A stretch of DNA of 64,000 nt from Polaribacter aquimarinus. Its GTDB lineage: Bacteria; Bacteroidota; Bacteroidia; Flavobacteriales; Flavobacteriaceae. Each line of letters begins with the position of its first letter. Positions within the stretch are counted from its first letter, which is position 1. The stretch spans positions 558,001 through 622,000 of the forward strand of contig NZ_QFFG01000002.1 of assembly GCF_003129485.1 (NCBI RefSeq), written 5' to 3'. Positions 10,550 through 20,053 of the stretch are shown here, piece by piece. A program made the translations under genes and the position numbers. Below the pieces are notes generated by a model. It was not told the origin of the DNA and did no database searches. It was given only the letters and a program-made list of their open reading frames with translations.

Positions 10550-11310
10550 CCTTTATATGTTAACAGTTCAAAAGTACTGTCGTATTTTCCATAGGTAAAA
10601 TATTGTATCCAATCTCCAAGATTAATATATGTAGAATTGGATTGTAACTCAATATTTAAAGGCAGATGTCTGTGACCAAATATAAAATAGTCGTAATGTG
10701 TTTGGGTTAATTTTTGTTTGCAATATAAAACCAACCACTCATTTTCATCACCCAAATATTTTGCATCTTCATCACCAGAAATTAATTTATTTTTTACAGA
10801 CATATAATGCCCCAAACGAACCCCTAAATCTGGATGTAACCATCTAAACAGCCATTGAAAGAAAGGAAATGTAAATACTTTTTTCATGCGCTTGTAGCCT
10901 TTATCGCCTGGTCCTAAACCATCACCATGACCAATTAAAAAGAGTTTGTTGTTGATAAGAAATTCTTGTGGAGAATGATAAACAGGAATATTCAATTCTT
11001 TTTCAAAGTAATCTGTCATCCATAAATCATGATTACCAATAAAGAAATAAATAGGGATTCCGCTATCTCTAATTTCGGCTAATTTTCCTAAAACACGAAC
11101 AAATCCTTTAGGAACAACGGTTTTGTATTCGAACCAAAAATCAAATAAATCACCCAATAAAAAAATAACTTCGGCGTCTTTTTTTACTTCATCTAACCAA
11201 GCTACAAACTTTTTTTCTCTTGGAAAACTAGCTTCCGGTGTTGGAGCACCTAAATGTTGGTCTGAGGCAAAGTAGACTTTCTTATCTTTAGAAGTTTTGA
11301 TTGAAATCAT
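10546..11310 (-). CDS. lpxH: UDP-2,3-diacylglucosamine diphosphatase (LpxH family)
   Basis: 254 residues of calcineurin-like metallophosphatase. The metal motifs occur in order: SDQHLGAP, LGDLFDFWFEY, GNHDLWM, GHGDGLGPGDKGYKRM and FGHRHLP. This spacing and the GDLFDFWFEY context are typical of LpxH, which hydrolyses UDP-2,3-diacylglucosamine to lipid X in lipid A synthesis at the inner membrane. It is the last gene of a minus-strand run dCMP deaminase - protease - lpxH. Related Bacteroidota phosphatases (LpxH2 type) are close, so the substrate is likely rather than proven. Confidence 0.85.
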   Translation of the reverse strand: MISIKTSKDKKVYFASDQHLGAPTPEASFPREKKFVAWLDEVKKDAEVIFLLGDLFDFWFEYKTVVPKGFVRVLGKLAEIRDSGIPIYFFIGNHDLWMTDYFEKELNIPVYHSPQEFLINNKLFLIGHGDGLGPGDKGYKRMKKVFTFPFFQWLFRWLHPDLGVRLGHYMSVKNKLISGDEDAKYLGDENEWLVLYCKQKLTQTHYDYFIFGHRHLPLNIELQSNSTYINLGDWIQYFTYGKYDSTFELLTYKG

Positions 11311-11325
11311 TGGTACAAAGAAAAG

Positions 11326-12900
11326 CTATTCCTCTTTACTTTCCAACTCTAATACTTTTTGTAGCATTTTATCATCTTGATGAATAATTCTATAAAAACC
11401 AACATCACCAAAAAGTGTATTGGCTATAGAAGCTTTTAGATAACGTTTTATGCTTTTTTTGGTTTTAAATGAGGGTTTTATTTTATCTTTTATACTCGAC
11501 AGATAATTATCAAGAACTTTTTCATCTTTATCAAAACTAGAAATAAAAGTTTCTACAGTCCATTTTTTTAACTTAGTTCTATTATTATCTACATAATCAA
11601 AAGCAAAGTTATTAATAGTGTTAAAGTAAAAATTAGACATATAAGAAGTAGTATCTATGGCTACAAAAACGTCAGGTATAATTCCGCCACCACCATAAAC
11701 TATTTTTCCTTTAGGTGTTTTAAACTTTAAAGAGTCAATAACTTTTATACTATCTTTATTTAATAACTCTCCACTTTGAATTCTTTTCTGATAATCTCTG
11801 TAATAATTAGCATTACCATTTTTAGAATAAGGTTTTTGAATAGATCTGCCCGTTGGTGTGTAGTATCGAGCAGTTGTTAAACGAACGGCAGAACCATCAC
11901 CTAAATCCATTTCTATTTGCACTAATCCTTTACCAAAAGAACGACGACCAATAATGGTTCCTTTGTCATTATCTTGTAAGGCACCAGCTACAATTTCTGA
12001 AGCAGAGGCTGAGTTTTCGTCTATTAAAACATATAATCCACCTTTTTCGAAATCACCTTTAGATGTTGCGAAAGATTCATCAATTTCTCCTTTATTATTC
12101 TTTGTGAAAACGATGAGTTTGTCATCTTCTAAAAATTCATCTATAATACTGTTTGCAATATCAACAAAGCCACCACCATTTCCACGAAGATCCAAAACTA
12201 AATCTGTCATTCCGTTATCAATTAAAGAATTTAAAGATGATTTAAATTCACGATAGGTATTTCTTGCAAAACGATCTAATTTAATATAACCGACAGTATC
12301 ATTAATCATATAGGCTAAATCGACGCTTTTTATGTTTACTTTTCCACGGATAATATCTATGTTAAACAAAGAATCGTTACTTTTTCTGTAGACTTGAAGT
12401 GCAACTTTAGTATCTGGTTTTCCTTTTAAATAACTAGGAACTTTGTTGCTAAACATATTTTTACCATACAAAGTGTCTTGATTTGCCATTAAAATTCGAT
12501 CTCCTGCTTTAATTCCTGCTTTGATACTTGGACCACCTTTTATCGGTTGAATAACGGTAATAGAATCGTTTATCATTCTAAATTGTACGCCAATTCCAAC
12601 AAAATTACCTTGCATATTTTCGATATTGGCTTGTTGGTTTTCTTTAGGAATATAAACTGAATGTGGATCTAATTTTCCCAACATTTGTTTAATGGCTCCA
12701 TCTAACAAATTATCGGTATCAACTTTATCTACATAATCTCTCTCAATAAAATTGATGAGTTTTTTTATTTTTTTTTCTTGTGATGAGTTTTTCGATAATG
12801 ATAAAACATTAGTTGATGTTCCGTTTAGAGAAATTCCGATTAATATTCCGAAAACAACTGCAATAGAAAAGTATATTGGAAGACTATTTTTATGCTTCAT
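11326..12900 (-). CDS. S41 family C-terminal processing peptidase (Ctp)
   Basis: 524 residues: an N-terminal membrane anchor or signal segment, a PDZ domain at about residues 85-165 (GIGVQFRM...IKAGDRI), and an S41 protease core. The nucleophile Ser lies in NSASASEIVAGAL and the general-base Lys in RRSFGKGLVQ. After the core a C-terminal extension of ~120 residues follows, as in other Bacteroidota homologues. It probably trims periplasmic proteins. Its first codons overlap the end of the dCMP deaminase gene by 11 bp, so the two are likely translated from one message. Confidence 0.93.
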   Translation of the reverse strand: MKHKNSLPIYFSIAVVFGILIGISLNGTSTNVLSLSKNSSQEKKIKKLINFIERDYVDKVDTDNLLDGAIKQMLGKLDPHSVYIPKENQQANIENMQGNFVGIGVQFRMINDSITVIQPIKGGPSIKAGIKAGDRILMANQDTLYGKNMFSNKVPSYLKGKPDTKVALQVYRKSNDSLFNIDIIRGKVNIKSVDLAYMINDTVGYIKLDRFARNTYREFKSSLNSLIDNGMTDLVLDLRGNGGGFVDIANSIIDEFLEDDKLIVFTKNNKGEIDESFATSKGDFEKGGLYVLIDENSASASEIVAGALQDNDKGTIIGRRSFGKGLVQIEMDLGDGSAVRLTTARYYTPTGRSIQKPYSKNGNANYYRDYQKRIQSGELLNKDSIKVIDSLKFKTPKGKIVYGGGGIIPDVFVAIDTTSYMSNFYFNTINNFAFDYVDNNRTKLKKWTVETFISSFDKDEKVLDNYLSSIKDKIKPSFKTKKSIKRYLKASIANTLFGDVGFYRIIHQDDKMLQKVLELESKEE

Positions 12901-13318
12901 AAGGTAAATGATTTACGGCTACACCAGCTTTTTCTAAAAATTGAATACCTGAAAGATCTTTGTATGCTTCTGCATAAACTACACGTTTTATACCAGCTTG
13001 ATGAATAAGTTTACTACACTGAGTACAAGGAGATAAAGTAATGTATAGAGTAGCACCATTTGCAGACTGCGTGGATGCTGCTACTTTTAGAATTGCATTG
13101 GCTTCTGCATGTAAAACTTCCCATTTTGTTAAGCCATCTTCATCTTCGCAACAGTTGTTAAATCCAGATGGTGTTCCGTTAAAACCATCAGATATAATCA
13201 TTCTACCTTTTACAATTAAAGCTCCTACTTGTTTGCGTTTACAATGCGATAGCTTTCCCCATTCGCGAGCCATTTTTAAATAAGCTCTATCATATTTTAA
13301 TTGTTTCTTTTCTGTCAT
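12890..13318 (-). CDS. Deoxycytidylate (dCMP) deaminase family protein
   Basis: 142 residues. The zinc-dependent cytidine deaminase motifs are HAEANAIL (His ligand and catalytic Glu) and PCTQCSK (two Cys ligands). The overall sequence (GTPSGFNNCCED, a ComEB/dCMP deaminase hallmark) supports dCMP to dUMP conversion for dTMP supply. It is the first gene of the run that includes the Ctp protease and LpxH. Confidence 0.92.
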   Translation of the reverse strand: MTEKKQLKYDRAYLKMAREWGKLSHCKRKQVGALIVKGRMIISDGFNGTPSGFNNCCEDEDGLTKWEVLHAEANAILKVAASTQSANGATLYITLSPCTQCSKLIHQAGIKRVVYAEAYKDLSGIQFLEKAGVAVNHLPYEA

Positions 13319-13372
13319 CAGAACGAAAGTAAAAAGATTTGATGAATTGAGAAGTTAATAATTAGTCAAAAT

Positions 13373-13672
13373 TTACAATAAAATGCTTATGTTAAATTCA
13401 GAGTTGACCTTTAAGTTCGCTTTTTTCCTGATTTCTGCCTTTATTGGCAACAAATAGATGTTCCTTTTTGTATCGAACCAAATAGAGGTTTTCCATTCTA
13501 TTTCTTTTACAATTGCAACAACTTTCATTCTGCCCCAACCTTCTTCTTGATTTTTAAAATATTGCCTAATTTCTGATGACATTTCTTTGGTCATAGAAAC
13601 AAAAAACCACCCAAAAGGTTCATTGTCTTGCCACATTTTTGATGTAAAAGTGAATTTGATAGTGCTTTTCAT
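13373..13672 (-). CDS. DUF1905 domain protein
   Basis: 99 residues covering a complete DUF1905 domain: WFFVSMTKEMSSEIR near the start, then a GWGRMKV strand, WKTSIWF, and YLLPIKAEIRKKANL near the end. The domain is a small beta-barrel often fused to or found near YdeI/OmpD-associated proteins; its function is not known. Its ATG follows the stop of the HupE-like gene by 3 bp, so the two are probably an operon. Confidence 0.8.
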   Translation of the reverse strand: MKSTIKFTFTSKMWQDNEPFGWFFVSMTKEMSSEIRQYFKNQEEGWGRMKVVAIVKEIEWKTSIWFDTKRNIYLLPIKAEIRKKANLKVNSEFNISILL

Positions 13673-13675
13673 TAC

Positions 13676-14257
13676 TTACCAAAAAACTCGATCTAACATC
13701 ATTTGTATAGCAAACCCAATTACTATTGACGATGTAACTATAACCCAATCTCTTCTGGTAACTCTAAAAAAGCTTTGTAAAAGTGTTCCAACAAATAGAA
13801 TTCCTAGAACAATAATAATTTGAGCCACTTCAATACCTAAAGCAAATTCTAAAAGAGGAAATAGTTTGTTTTCTTCCTTTCCAACCATCATTTTAAAATA
13901 GTTAGAAAAACCAAGTCCGTGAATTAAACCAAATAATACTGCAAAAATTAAGTTGATGTTTTCTTTTCCTATTGATGATTTTTTAGCAGTAAAAACATTC
14001 ACCATTCCTGTGATAAATATGGTTAATGGAATTAGAAATTCAATTAAATCTACTCTTATTTTTAGAATTCCATATGCAGATAAAGCTAAAGTTATTGAAT
14101 GACCTATAGTAAATAAAGTAACCAACCATAATACTTTTTTCCATTGCTTAAAATTGAAAACAACAGCTAAAACAATTAAAAATAAAATATGATCGTAAGC
14201 AGTTATATCCAATACATGGGTAAGTCCCATTTTTAAGTAAAGTACAAAATCACTCAT
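13676..14257 (-). CDS. HupE/UreJ family membrane protein
   Basis: 193 residues with about six transmembrane segments. The family's conserved histidines are present: GLTHVLDITAYDHILFL near the N-terminus, FTIGHSITL, and GLIHGLGFS. HupE/UreJ proteins are proposed nickel or cobalt transporters, but many Bacteroidota members have no hydrogenase or urease nearby, and none is visible here. Metal transport is therefore only an inference. Confidence 0.85.
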   Translation of the reverse strand: MSDFVLYLKMGLTHVLDITAYDHILFLIVLAVVFNFKQWKKVLWLVTLFTIGHSITLALSAYGILKIRVDLIEFLIPLTIFITGMVNVFTAKKSSIGKENINLIFAVLFGLIHGLGFSNYFKMMVGKEENKLFPLLEFALGIEVAQIIIVLGILFVGTLLQSFFRVTRRDWVIVTSSIVIGFAIQMMLDRVFW

Positions 14258-14440
14258 TTTATAGAAATCTTAAAGAAGACTCAAAGGTATTAAAACAAAA
14301 TTTCATAGAAAATACTAATGTACAATTAACAATTTTTAGAGCTATATTTTTAATAATACTAAAATTATAAGTACTCATTTTTAATAATCGACAATAATTG
14401 AACAAATACGTAAAAATATTGATTAAAAATACATAAAAAT

Positions 14441-14461
14441 AAGTATAAATACTTAGTTTTG
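14441..14461 (+). promoter_or_regulatory. Operator AAGTA-N4-TACTT joined to -7 box, nirB promoter
   Basis: AAGTATAAATACTT at 14441-14454 is an inverted repeat of two 5-base half-sites with a 4-base spacer, the geometry used by Crp/Fnr dimers. Its last T is the first base of the -7 box TAGTTTTG (14454-14461), 20 bp before the nirB ATG. No TTG lies at the usual -33 spacing. The same arrangement recurs before narK and the Crp/Fnr gene. Confidence 0.7.
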
Positions 14462-14481
14462 TAATTCAAAAATACGTAATT

Positions 14482-16998
14482 ATGAAAACAATTATTGTTG
14501 TAGGAAATGGAATGGTGGGGTATAAGTTTTGTGAGAAATTTGTAGCTCAATCTCAAGATAGAGATTATAAAATCATTGTTTTTGGTGAAGAACCAAGACC
14601 TGCTTATGATAGAGTTCATTTAAGTGAGTTTTTTGAAAATCAAGATGCAAAAGCCTTGGAAATGGCACCTGCAGAATGGTATTCAGAAAACGGAATTGAT
14701 TTAATAGTTGATGAACGTGTTTCGGATATTCATAGAAATACAAAAACAATTATTACTGCAAAAAACAGAACATTTAATTACGATTATTTAGTACTAGCAA
14801 CAGGTTCTTCTGCTTTTGTACCTCCAATAAAAGGGGTAGAAAAAGAAGGAGTCTTTGTGTATAGAACTATAGAAGATTTAGAGGGAATGTTGTCTTACGC
14901 AGCAAAAATAAAAGAGACAAAACCAGAAGCTAAAGCAGCTGTTTTAGGTGGAGGTTTGTTAGGTTTAGAAGCAGGAAAAGCAGTAATGGATATGGGTTTA
15001 GAGCCTCATATTGTCGAGTTTGCACCTAAATTAATGCCAAGACAATTAGATGCAAGAAGTAGTCAAGTATTACAATTAAAACTAGAATCTATTGGATTAA
15101 ACATTCATTTGAGTAAAGCAACAAATCAAATTCTTGGAAATGGTTCTATCGTTGGGATGGAGTTTGGTGAAGATGACGTTTTAGATGTAGATATGTTGGT
15201 GGTTTCTGCTGGAATACGCCCAAGAGATGAACTCGGAAAAACTTGTGGTTTAGAAATGGGAGTTCGTGGAGGAATTGTGGTAAACAATAAAATGCAAACT
15301 TCTGATGAAAATATTTATGCAATTGGAGAAGTTGCTTTGTACAATCAAATGATTTATGGTTTGGTGGCTCCTGGTTATGATATGGCTGGAATTGCTGTTG
15401 AGCAAATTCTTGGAAAAGAAGAAAGCTTAATGCCAGATGATATAGATATGTCTACCAAATTAAAATTAATTGGAGTTGATGTAGCTAGTTTCGGAGAGCC
15501 CTTTATGCCGGCGAGTAAAGGTCATTCCATCATTTTTGAAAATAAAACACAACATTTATATAAGAGAATAAATGTGAGCCATGATGGAAAAAAACTTTTA
15601 GGAGGAATCTTAGTAGGTGATGCATCAGATTATAGTATGTTACACCAAATTTATTTAAACGGAATGAAAATTCCTGAAGACCCAGCTCAATTAATCTTAC
15701 CTGCTGGTGATGGTGGGGCTGCTTTTGGCGATGTAATGGATTTACCAGACGAAGCCCAAGTTTGTTCTTGTGAGAGCGTAACTAAAGGTCAAATTTGTGG
15801 AGTAATAGAAAGTGGTGAAGCTAAAGATTTAGGTGATGTAGTTTCATGTACAAAAGCAGGTACAGGTTGTGGAGGTTGTAAACCAATGGTGGCAGATTTA
15901 ACCACAGCTAAACTAAAATCTCTAGGAATTGAAGTAAAAGATTCAGTTTGTGAACACTTTGATTATAACCGACAAGATTTATATAAAATTATTGAAGTAA
16001 AAGGATATACCACTTTTAATGAAGTGTTAGACAATCATGGAAATGGAGGTCATGGATGTGAGCTGTGTAAACCTTTAGTAGCATCATTAATGGCAACAAT
16101 TCACGCAGATACTGCTAACAAAGAATATGCAATTCAAGATTCAAACGATCGTTTCTTGGCAAACATTCAAAGAAATGGAACCTATTCTGTTGTGCCACGT
16201 GTTCCTGGAGGAGAAATTACACCTCACAAATTAATCGCTCTTGGGCAAATTGCAAAAAAATACGATTTGTATACCAAAGTTACTGGTGGAGTAAGAATCG
16301 ATTTGTTTGGAGCAACTTTAAATCAATTGCCATTAATTTGGAAAGAATTAATTTCTCACGGATTTGAAAGTGGACACGCTTACGGAAAATCGTTAAGAAC
16401 CGTAAAAACCTGTGTAGGTTCTACTTGGTGTAGATATGGTATGGATGAAAGTGTCAGTTTTGGTATCGAATTAGAAAACAGATATAGAGGTATTCGTGCA
16501 CCACACAAAATTAAAGGTGGAGTTTCTGGATGCATCAGAGAATGTGCAGAAGCAAGAGGTAAAGATTTTGGTTTGATTGCTGTAGAAGGTGGTTGGAATT
16601 TATATTTAGGTGGAAATGGAGGTGCAAATCCAAGACACGCAGAATTATTTGCAGAACAAATTGATAACGAAACTGTCATCAAATACTTAGATAGATATTT
16701 AATGTTCTATATGAGAACTGCAAAACCTTTACAAAGAACTGCTGCTTGGCAAGAGCGTTTAGAAGGTGGTTTAGACTATTTAAAAGAAGTGATTATTGAT
16801 GATAAATTAGGAATTGTAGATGATCTTGAAAAAGAGATGCAAACCTTAGTGAACAAGTTTGAATGCGAATGGACTCAAGCTGTAAATGACCCAGAAGTAA
16901 TGAAGCGATTCAATCATTTTGTAAATTCTGATGAAGAAGATGATAACATTGTTTTTGTACCAATGAGAGATCAAAAAATGCCAGAACCTTGGGTGTAA
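14482..16998 (+). CDS. nirB: Assimilatory-type NAD(P)H nitrite reductase large subunit
   Basis: 838 residues, normal for NirB. An FAD/NAD(P)-binding reductase module (GNGMVG at residues 8-13, GGGLLGLE near 155) is followed by two BFD-like [2Fe-2S] modules (CSCESVTKG near 427 with CGGCKP; HGCELCKP near 523). Then comes a ferredoxin-like half domain and a sirohaem/[4Fe-4S] domain with CVGSTWC (about 643-649) and CIREC (about 682-686), giving all four cluster cysteines. It reduces nitrite to ammonium in the cytoplasm with electrons from NAD(P)H. It heads a unit with nirD, a DUF4202 gene and a NarX-like kinase. Confidence 0.97.
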   Translation: MKTIIVVGNGMVGYKFCEKFVAQSQDRDYKIIVFGEEPRPAYDRVHLSEFFENQDAKALEMAPAEWYSENGIDLIVDERVSDIHRNTKTIITAKNRTFNYDYLVLATGSSAFVPPIKGVEKEGVFVYRTIEDLEGMLSYAAKIKETKPEAKAAVLGGGLLGLEAGKAVMDMGLEPHIVEFAPKLMPRQLDARSSQVLQLKLESIGLNIHLSKATNQILGNGSIVGMEFGEDDVLDVDMLVVSAGIRPRDELGKTCGLEMGVRGGIVVNNKMQTSDENIYAIGEVALYNQMIYGLVAPGYDMAGIAVEQILGKEESLMPDDIDMSTKLKLIGVDVASFGEPFMPASKGHSIIFENKTQHLYKRINVSHDGKKLLGGILVGDASDYSMLHQIYLNGMKIPEDPAQLILPAGDGGAAFGDVMDLPDEAQVCSCESVTKGQICGVIESGEAKDLGDVVSCTKAGTGCGGCKPMVADLTTAKLKSLGIEVKDSVCEHFDYNRQDLYKIIEVKGYTTFNEVLDNHGNGGHGCELCKPLVASLMATIHADTANKEYAIQDSNDRFLANIQRNGTYSVVPRVPGGEITPHKLIALGQIAKKYDLYTKVTGGVRIDLFGATLNQLPLIWKELISHGFESGHAYGKSLRTVKTCVGSTWCRYGMDESVSFGIELENRYRGIRAPHKIKGGVSGCIRECAEARGKDFGLIAVEGGWNLYLGGNGGANPRHAELFAEQIDNETVIKYLDRYLMFYMRTAKPLQRTAAWQERLEGGLDYLKEVIIDDKLGIVDDLEKEMQTLVNKFECEWTQAVNDPEVMKRFNHFVNSDEEDDNIVFVPMRDQKMPEPWV

Positions 16999-17002
16999 AA
17001 TG

Positions 17003-17095
17003 AGTTAAAAAGTTTCAAGTTGTAAAGTCTGAAAGTTAAAAATACTTTCCAATTGAAAACTTTATGAACTTTTAAACATTCAACTTTAAAAACTA
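17003..17095. repeat. Imperfect inverted-repeat intergenic segment between nirB and nirD
   Basis: The spacer contains segments related to AAGTTTCAAGTTG on one side and CATTCAACTTTAAAAAC on the other, plus GAAAGTT and ACTTTC. The message could therefore fold here. It resembles the short dispersed intergenic repeats common in flavobacterial genomes. It may set the nirB:nirD ratio, but that is a guess. Confidence 0.35.
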
Positions 17096-17102
17096 AATAA
17101 AA

Positions 17103-17480
17103 ATGGAAGCAATACTCGAACAATATAAAACCACAAAACTAGAAGACGTAAAAGTTTGGTTCAAAGCAGCATCAACAAAAGATTTTCCAAAAGATGGTGG
17201 TGCTTGCGTAAAATACAAAAACAAACAAATAGCAGTGTTTAATTTTGCGAGAATTAACAAATGGTATGCCTGCCAAAATGTATGTCCACATAAAATGGAA
17301 ATGGTGCTAAGTAGAGGTATGATTGGTGATGATAAAGGATTGCCAAAAGTAGCTTGTCCTTTGCACAAAAAAACATTCTCATTAGAAAATGGAGAAAACT
17401 TAAATGGCGATTTAGATGCTATTGCTACATATCCTGTAAAAATTGAAGGAGAAAATGTGTATATTGGCTTTTTAGAATAA
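17103..17480 (+). CDS. nirD: Nitrite reductase small subunit, Rieske type
   Basis: 125 residues with a NirD-like Rieske fold. The [2Fe-2S] ligands look intact: C61-P-H63 and C85-P-L-H88. Some NirD proteins have lost these ligands, so this copy probably binds a cluster. It should act with NirB in the cytoplasmic nitrite reductase. It starts 104 bp after nirB; that gap holds A/T-rich imperfect inverted repeats but no gene. Confidence 0.95.
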   Translation: MEAILEQYKTTKLEDVKVWFKAASTKDFPKDGGACVKYKNKQIAVFNFARINKWYACQNVCPHKMEMVLSRGMIGDDKGLPKVACPLHKKTFSLENGENLNGDLDAIATYPVKIEGENVYIGFLE

Positions 17481-17499
17481 AAGATTTTATAAATTTATA

Positions 17500-17548
17500 A
17501 TGATGTCATTTTGAGAGAAATGAAGTAAAATCGAAAAATCTATTTAGC
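17500..17548. repeat. Degenerate dispersed intergenic repeat (GTCATTTTGAG type)
   Basis: The motif GTCATTTTGAG followed by GAAGTAAAATCGAAAAATCT resembles other short repeats in the window near 44880, 53331, 56905 and 60961. These look like decayed copies of the REP/MITE-like sequences scattered between Bacteroidota genes. Confidence 0.4.
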
Positions 17549-17616
17549 ATTCAATGTTGTTAGGTTTTCCATTTTAATCAAAAAGGCAATCAAATCTAAT
17601 TTAAGAAAACCAAAAA

Positions 17617-18201
17617 ATGAAGCCAACAAGATTTGAAACTGCAATTGCTTTAATTGATAAAAAAAACGCTGAAGATCCTAATACTTATGCAGTTGCAGGT
17701 TTTGAGTATCCAAAAGAGTTGTTGTACTCTCAAAGGATGACAAGAAAGCTGTTGCAATTCAATCCAAATGCATCAAAAGCCTTGCAAATAGCTGCAAGAG
17801 CGCAACACATTTGCAGATGGCAAATTGCTAGAAACGAGTTTCCTATGGATAGAGTTGGCTATCTAAAATGGCGTGAAACACTTAAAAAAATGCACGCAAA
17901 TACTACAGGTGAAATTTTAGGACAAGTAGGTTTTGATGATGAATTTGTAGATAGAGTAAAGAAAATTATCCTTAAAAAATTAATTAAGAAAAACGAAGAA
18001 TCTCAAGCTTTAGAAGATGTGATTTGCTTGGTATTTTTAGATTATTACTTTGATGAATTTGCAGCAAAACATTCTGATGAAAAGATAATTGATATTTTAC
18101 AAAAAACTTGGGTAAAAATGTCTGAAAAAGGACATGAAGCTGCTTTACAGTTACCTTTTTCAGAAAAAAGTTTAGACTTAGTAAAACAAGCTATTTCTTA
18201 A
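17617..18201 (+). CDS. DUF4202 domain protein
   Basis: 194 residues matching DUF4202 over the full length: an all-helical protein with a RAQHICRWQIARNEFP segment and a WRE...K...H motif (KWRETLKKMHANTTGE), followed by an acidic ED...LVFLDYYFDEF stretch. The histidines and acidic residues suggest an HD-like metal site, which is my reading rather than established knowledge. The family has no proven function. Its position between nirD and the nitrate sensor kinase suggests a role in nitrogen metabolism. Confidence 0.82.
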   Translation: MKPTRFETAIALIDKKNAEDPNTYAVAGFEYPKELLYSQRMTRKLLQFNPNASKALQIAARAQHICRWQIARNEFPMDRVGYLKWRETLKKMHANTTGEILGQVGFDDEFVDRVKKIILKKLIKKNEESQALEDVICLVFLDYYFDEFAAKHSDEKIIDILQKTWVKMSEKGHEAALQLPFSEKSLDLVKQAIS

Positions 18202-18217
18202 AAAATGTAATTTTAAA

Positions 18218-20029
18218 ATGACAAAAAACGGCAATTCATTAGACCAAAGAACGTTTGATAAATTAAGCCGTTTGTACATTATTGCTTTAAGTACAATTGC
18301 GCTTTCTGTAATTGTTAGTCAAATTTTAGTTCGCAATCATTTAGACAATCAAGAAAGTGATTCTACAATAATTAACGTTGCTGGTAGGCAAAGAATGTTG
18401 AGTCAGAAATTGACAAAAGATGTTGTTTCACTTTCTATATCTAATGATGAAAAAAGTAGAATTCTTCTCAAAAATAAAATTCGAGAAACTTTAAATTTAT
18501 GGCAGATTTCTCATTATTCATTGCAGAATGGTAATGATTCTTTAGGACTTCCAAAAAATAATAGTGAAAAAATAAAAAATAAGTTTCGTGCTATAAACTC
18601 AGTTTTTGATACCATAAGTAATGCTTCAAAACTTATAGTAAATCAATTGGATGAAAATCCAGCAATTTCTATTGATTCTTTAGCATCAAATATCAAAAAA
18701 ATTACCAAAAACGAGCGTTCTTTTTTGTTGATGATGGATGATATTGTAAATCAATATGATTTGGAAGCTGAAGAAAAAGTTGATTGGTTACGTAAGTTAG
18801 AATTTTCACTAATGGCGCTAACTTTATTGATTCTTTTAGTGGAGTTTTTATTTATCTTTTGGCCAACAGCAAAATCAGTAAGAGCTACATTGTCAGATTT
18901 ATTATCCGCAGAAAAAAAAGCAAAGAAAATGGCTTTTGATGCCGATGAATTAAGTTTTGCTAAAGAAAAATCAATCAAAGAATTACGTGCTTTAAGCCAC
19001 GCAATGGATGAAACATTGTTGTTTGCTAGAATTTCTGCAAGTGGAAATGTAATTCACATCGGAAACAAATTTTCTCGTCTGTTTAAATTATCAAAAATTA
19101 ATAAAGAAATTTTGTTTTGGAAAATTTTATCAAACAAAGAAAGTGAGCAGCTTTTAATTGAAAATTTAATCAATCAAAATAAAAAAACAGGTTGGCAAGG
19201 AGAAGTAAAAGGAACTTTAAAGAATGACGAAACAATTTGGTTAGAAATGTCAATTATCCCTTATATACCTTCTGAAGATAGTTTAGAATTGTTGATTATA
19301 GCCTCAGAAATTACTGAAAGGAAAATGGCTCAATTAGAAATTGAAAGATTAACTGCTATAAGTTTTGAAGAAAAAATGAATCAACAAAAAATAATCTCAA
19401 GTAAGATTATTGAAAATCAAGAAAAAGAGCAAAACCGAATTGCAAAAGACGTTCACGATGGAATTGGACAAATGTTAACGGGTTTAAAATACAATTTAGA
19501 AAGTATAAATATTAATGATTTAGACAAAACGAAAATAAAAATTAAAGACTTAAAAGAGTTGACAACTAATATTATAAAAGGTGTAAGAACTGCAACTTTT
19601 AATTTAACACCTCCCGAGTTGTCAGATCATGGAATTGTGCCCGCAATTACAAAACTAACCCATGAATTAGGGAGGTTAACAAGTAAGGAAATCATATTTT
19701 ACAATAAAACGCATTTTAATCTACGTTTAGATTCGTTAAAAGAAATCAACATTTATAGAATTACTCAAGAGGCAATTAATAATGCTATTAAGTATGCAGA
19801 GTCTTCACACATTTTGGTATCACTTTCACATAGTAAAAAAATACTAAGTATTGTTATTGATGATAATGGTATAGGCTTTGAGCCTTCTAAAGTTAAAAAA
19901 GTAAAAAATGGTGATGGTGGAATGGGAATGACCTTTATGAAAGAAAGGATTAAATATATTGATGGAAGGATGTTTTTAAACTCAGAACCAGGAAAAGGAA
20001 CACGAGTAACGTTTAACATCCCAATTTAA
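18218..20029 (+). CDS. NarX-like sensor histidine kinase
   Basis: 603 residues. Transmembrane segments at about 20-42 and 192-213 enclose a periplasmic domain that begins with NVAGRQRMLSQKL, close to the P-box of NarX/PilJ-type nitrate sensors. A PAS-like domain (about 255-370) and a HisKA_3 dimerisation domain follow, with the phosphoacceptor His in KDVHDGIGQM near residue 413. The C-terminal ATPase has DDNGIGF and GGMGMTFMKER. It is expected to sense nitrate or nitrite and to phosphorylate the NarL-like regulator 54 bp downstream. Nitrate sensing is inferred from the P-box and the neighbours. Confidence 0.88.
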   Translation: MTKNGNSLDQRTFDKLSRLYIIALSTIALSVIVSQILVRNHLDNQESDSTIINVAGRQRMLSQKLTKDVVSLSISNDEKSRILLKNKIRETLNLWQISHYSLQNGNDSLGLPKNNSEKIKNKFRAINSVFDTISNASKLIVNQLDENPAISIDSLASNIKKITKNERSFLLMMDDIVNQYDLEAEEKVDWLRKLEFSLMALTLLILLVEFLFIFWPTAKSVRATLSDLLSAEKKAKKMAFDADELSFAKEKSIKELRALSHAMDETLLFARISASGNVIHIGNKFSRLFKLSKINKEILFWKILSNKESEQLLIENLINQNKKTGWQGEVKGTLKNDETIWLEMSIIPYIPSEDSLELLIIASEITERKMAQLEIERLTAISFEEKMNQQKIISSKIIENQEKEQNRIAKDVHDGIGQMLTGLKYNLESININDLDKTKIKIKDLKELTTNIIKGVRTATFNLTPPELSDHGIVPAITKLTHELGRLTSKEIIFYNKTHFNLRLDSLKEINIYRITQEAINNAIKYAESSHILVSLSHSKKILSIVIDDNGIGFEPSKVKKVKNGDGGMGMTFMKERIKYIDGRMFLNSEPGKGTRVTFNIPI

Positions 20030-20053
20030 ATACGTAGTTTTACTTAAAAAGCG

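Noticed and set aside
14441..14454. NtcA-type site (GTA-N8-TAC) for nitrogen control
   Set aside because: The spacing here is GTA-N4-TAC, so the cyanobacterial NtcA consensus does not fit; only the idea of a Crp-family site remains.
14441..14454. NarL 7-2-7 heptamer pair
   Set aside because: NarL heptamers point toward each other (TACYNMT-N2-AKNRGTA); the half-sites here have the opposite orientation. A NarL-family regulator with another site type is still possible.
14365..14619. Minus-strand open frame over the nirB promoter and start
   Set aside because: It covers the operator and -7 box of nirB and has low-complexity A/T-driven sequence; no family resemblance.
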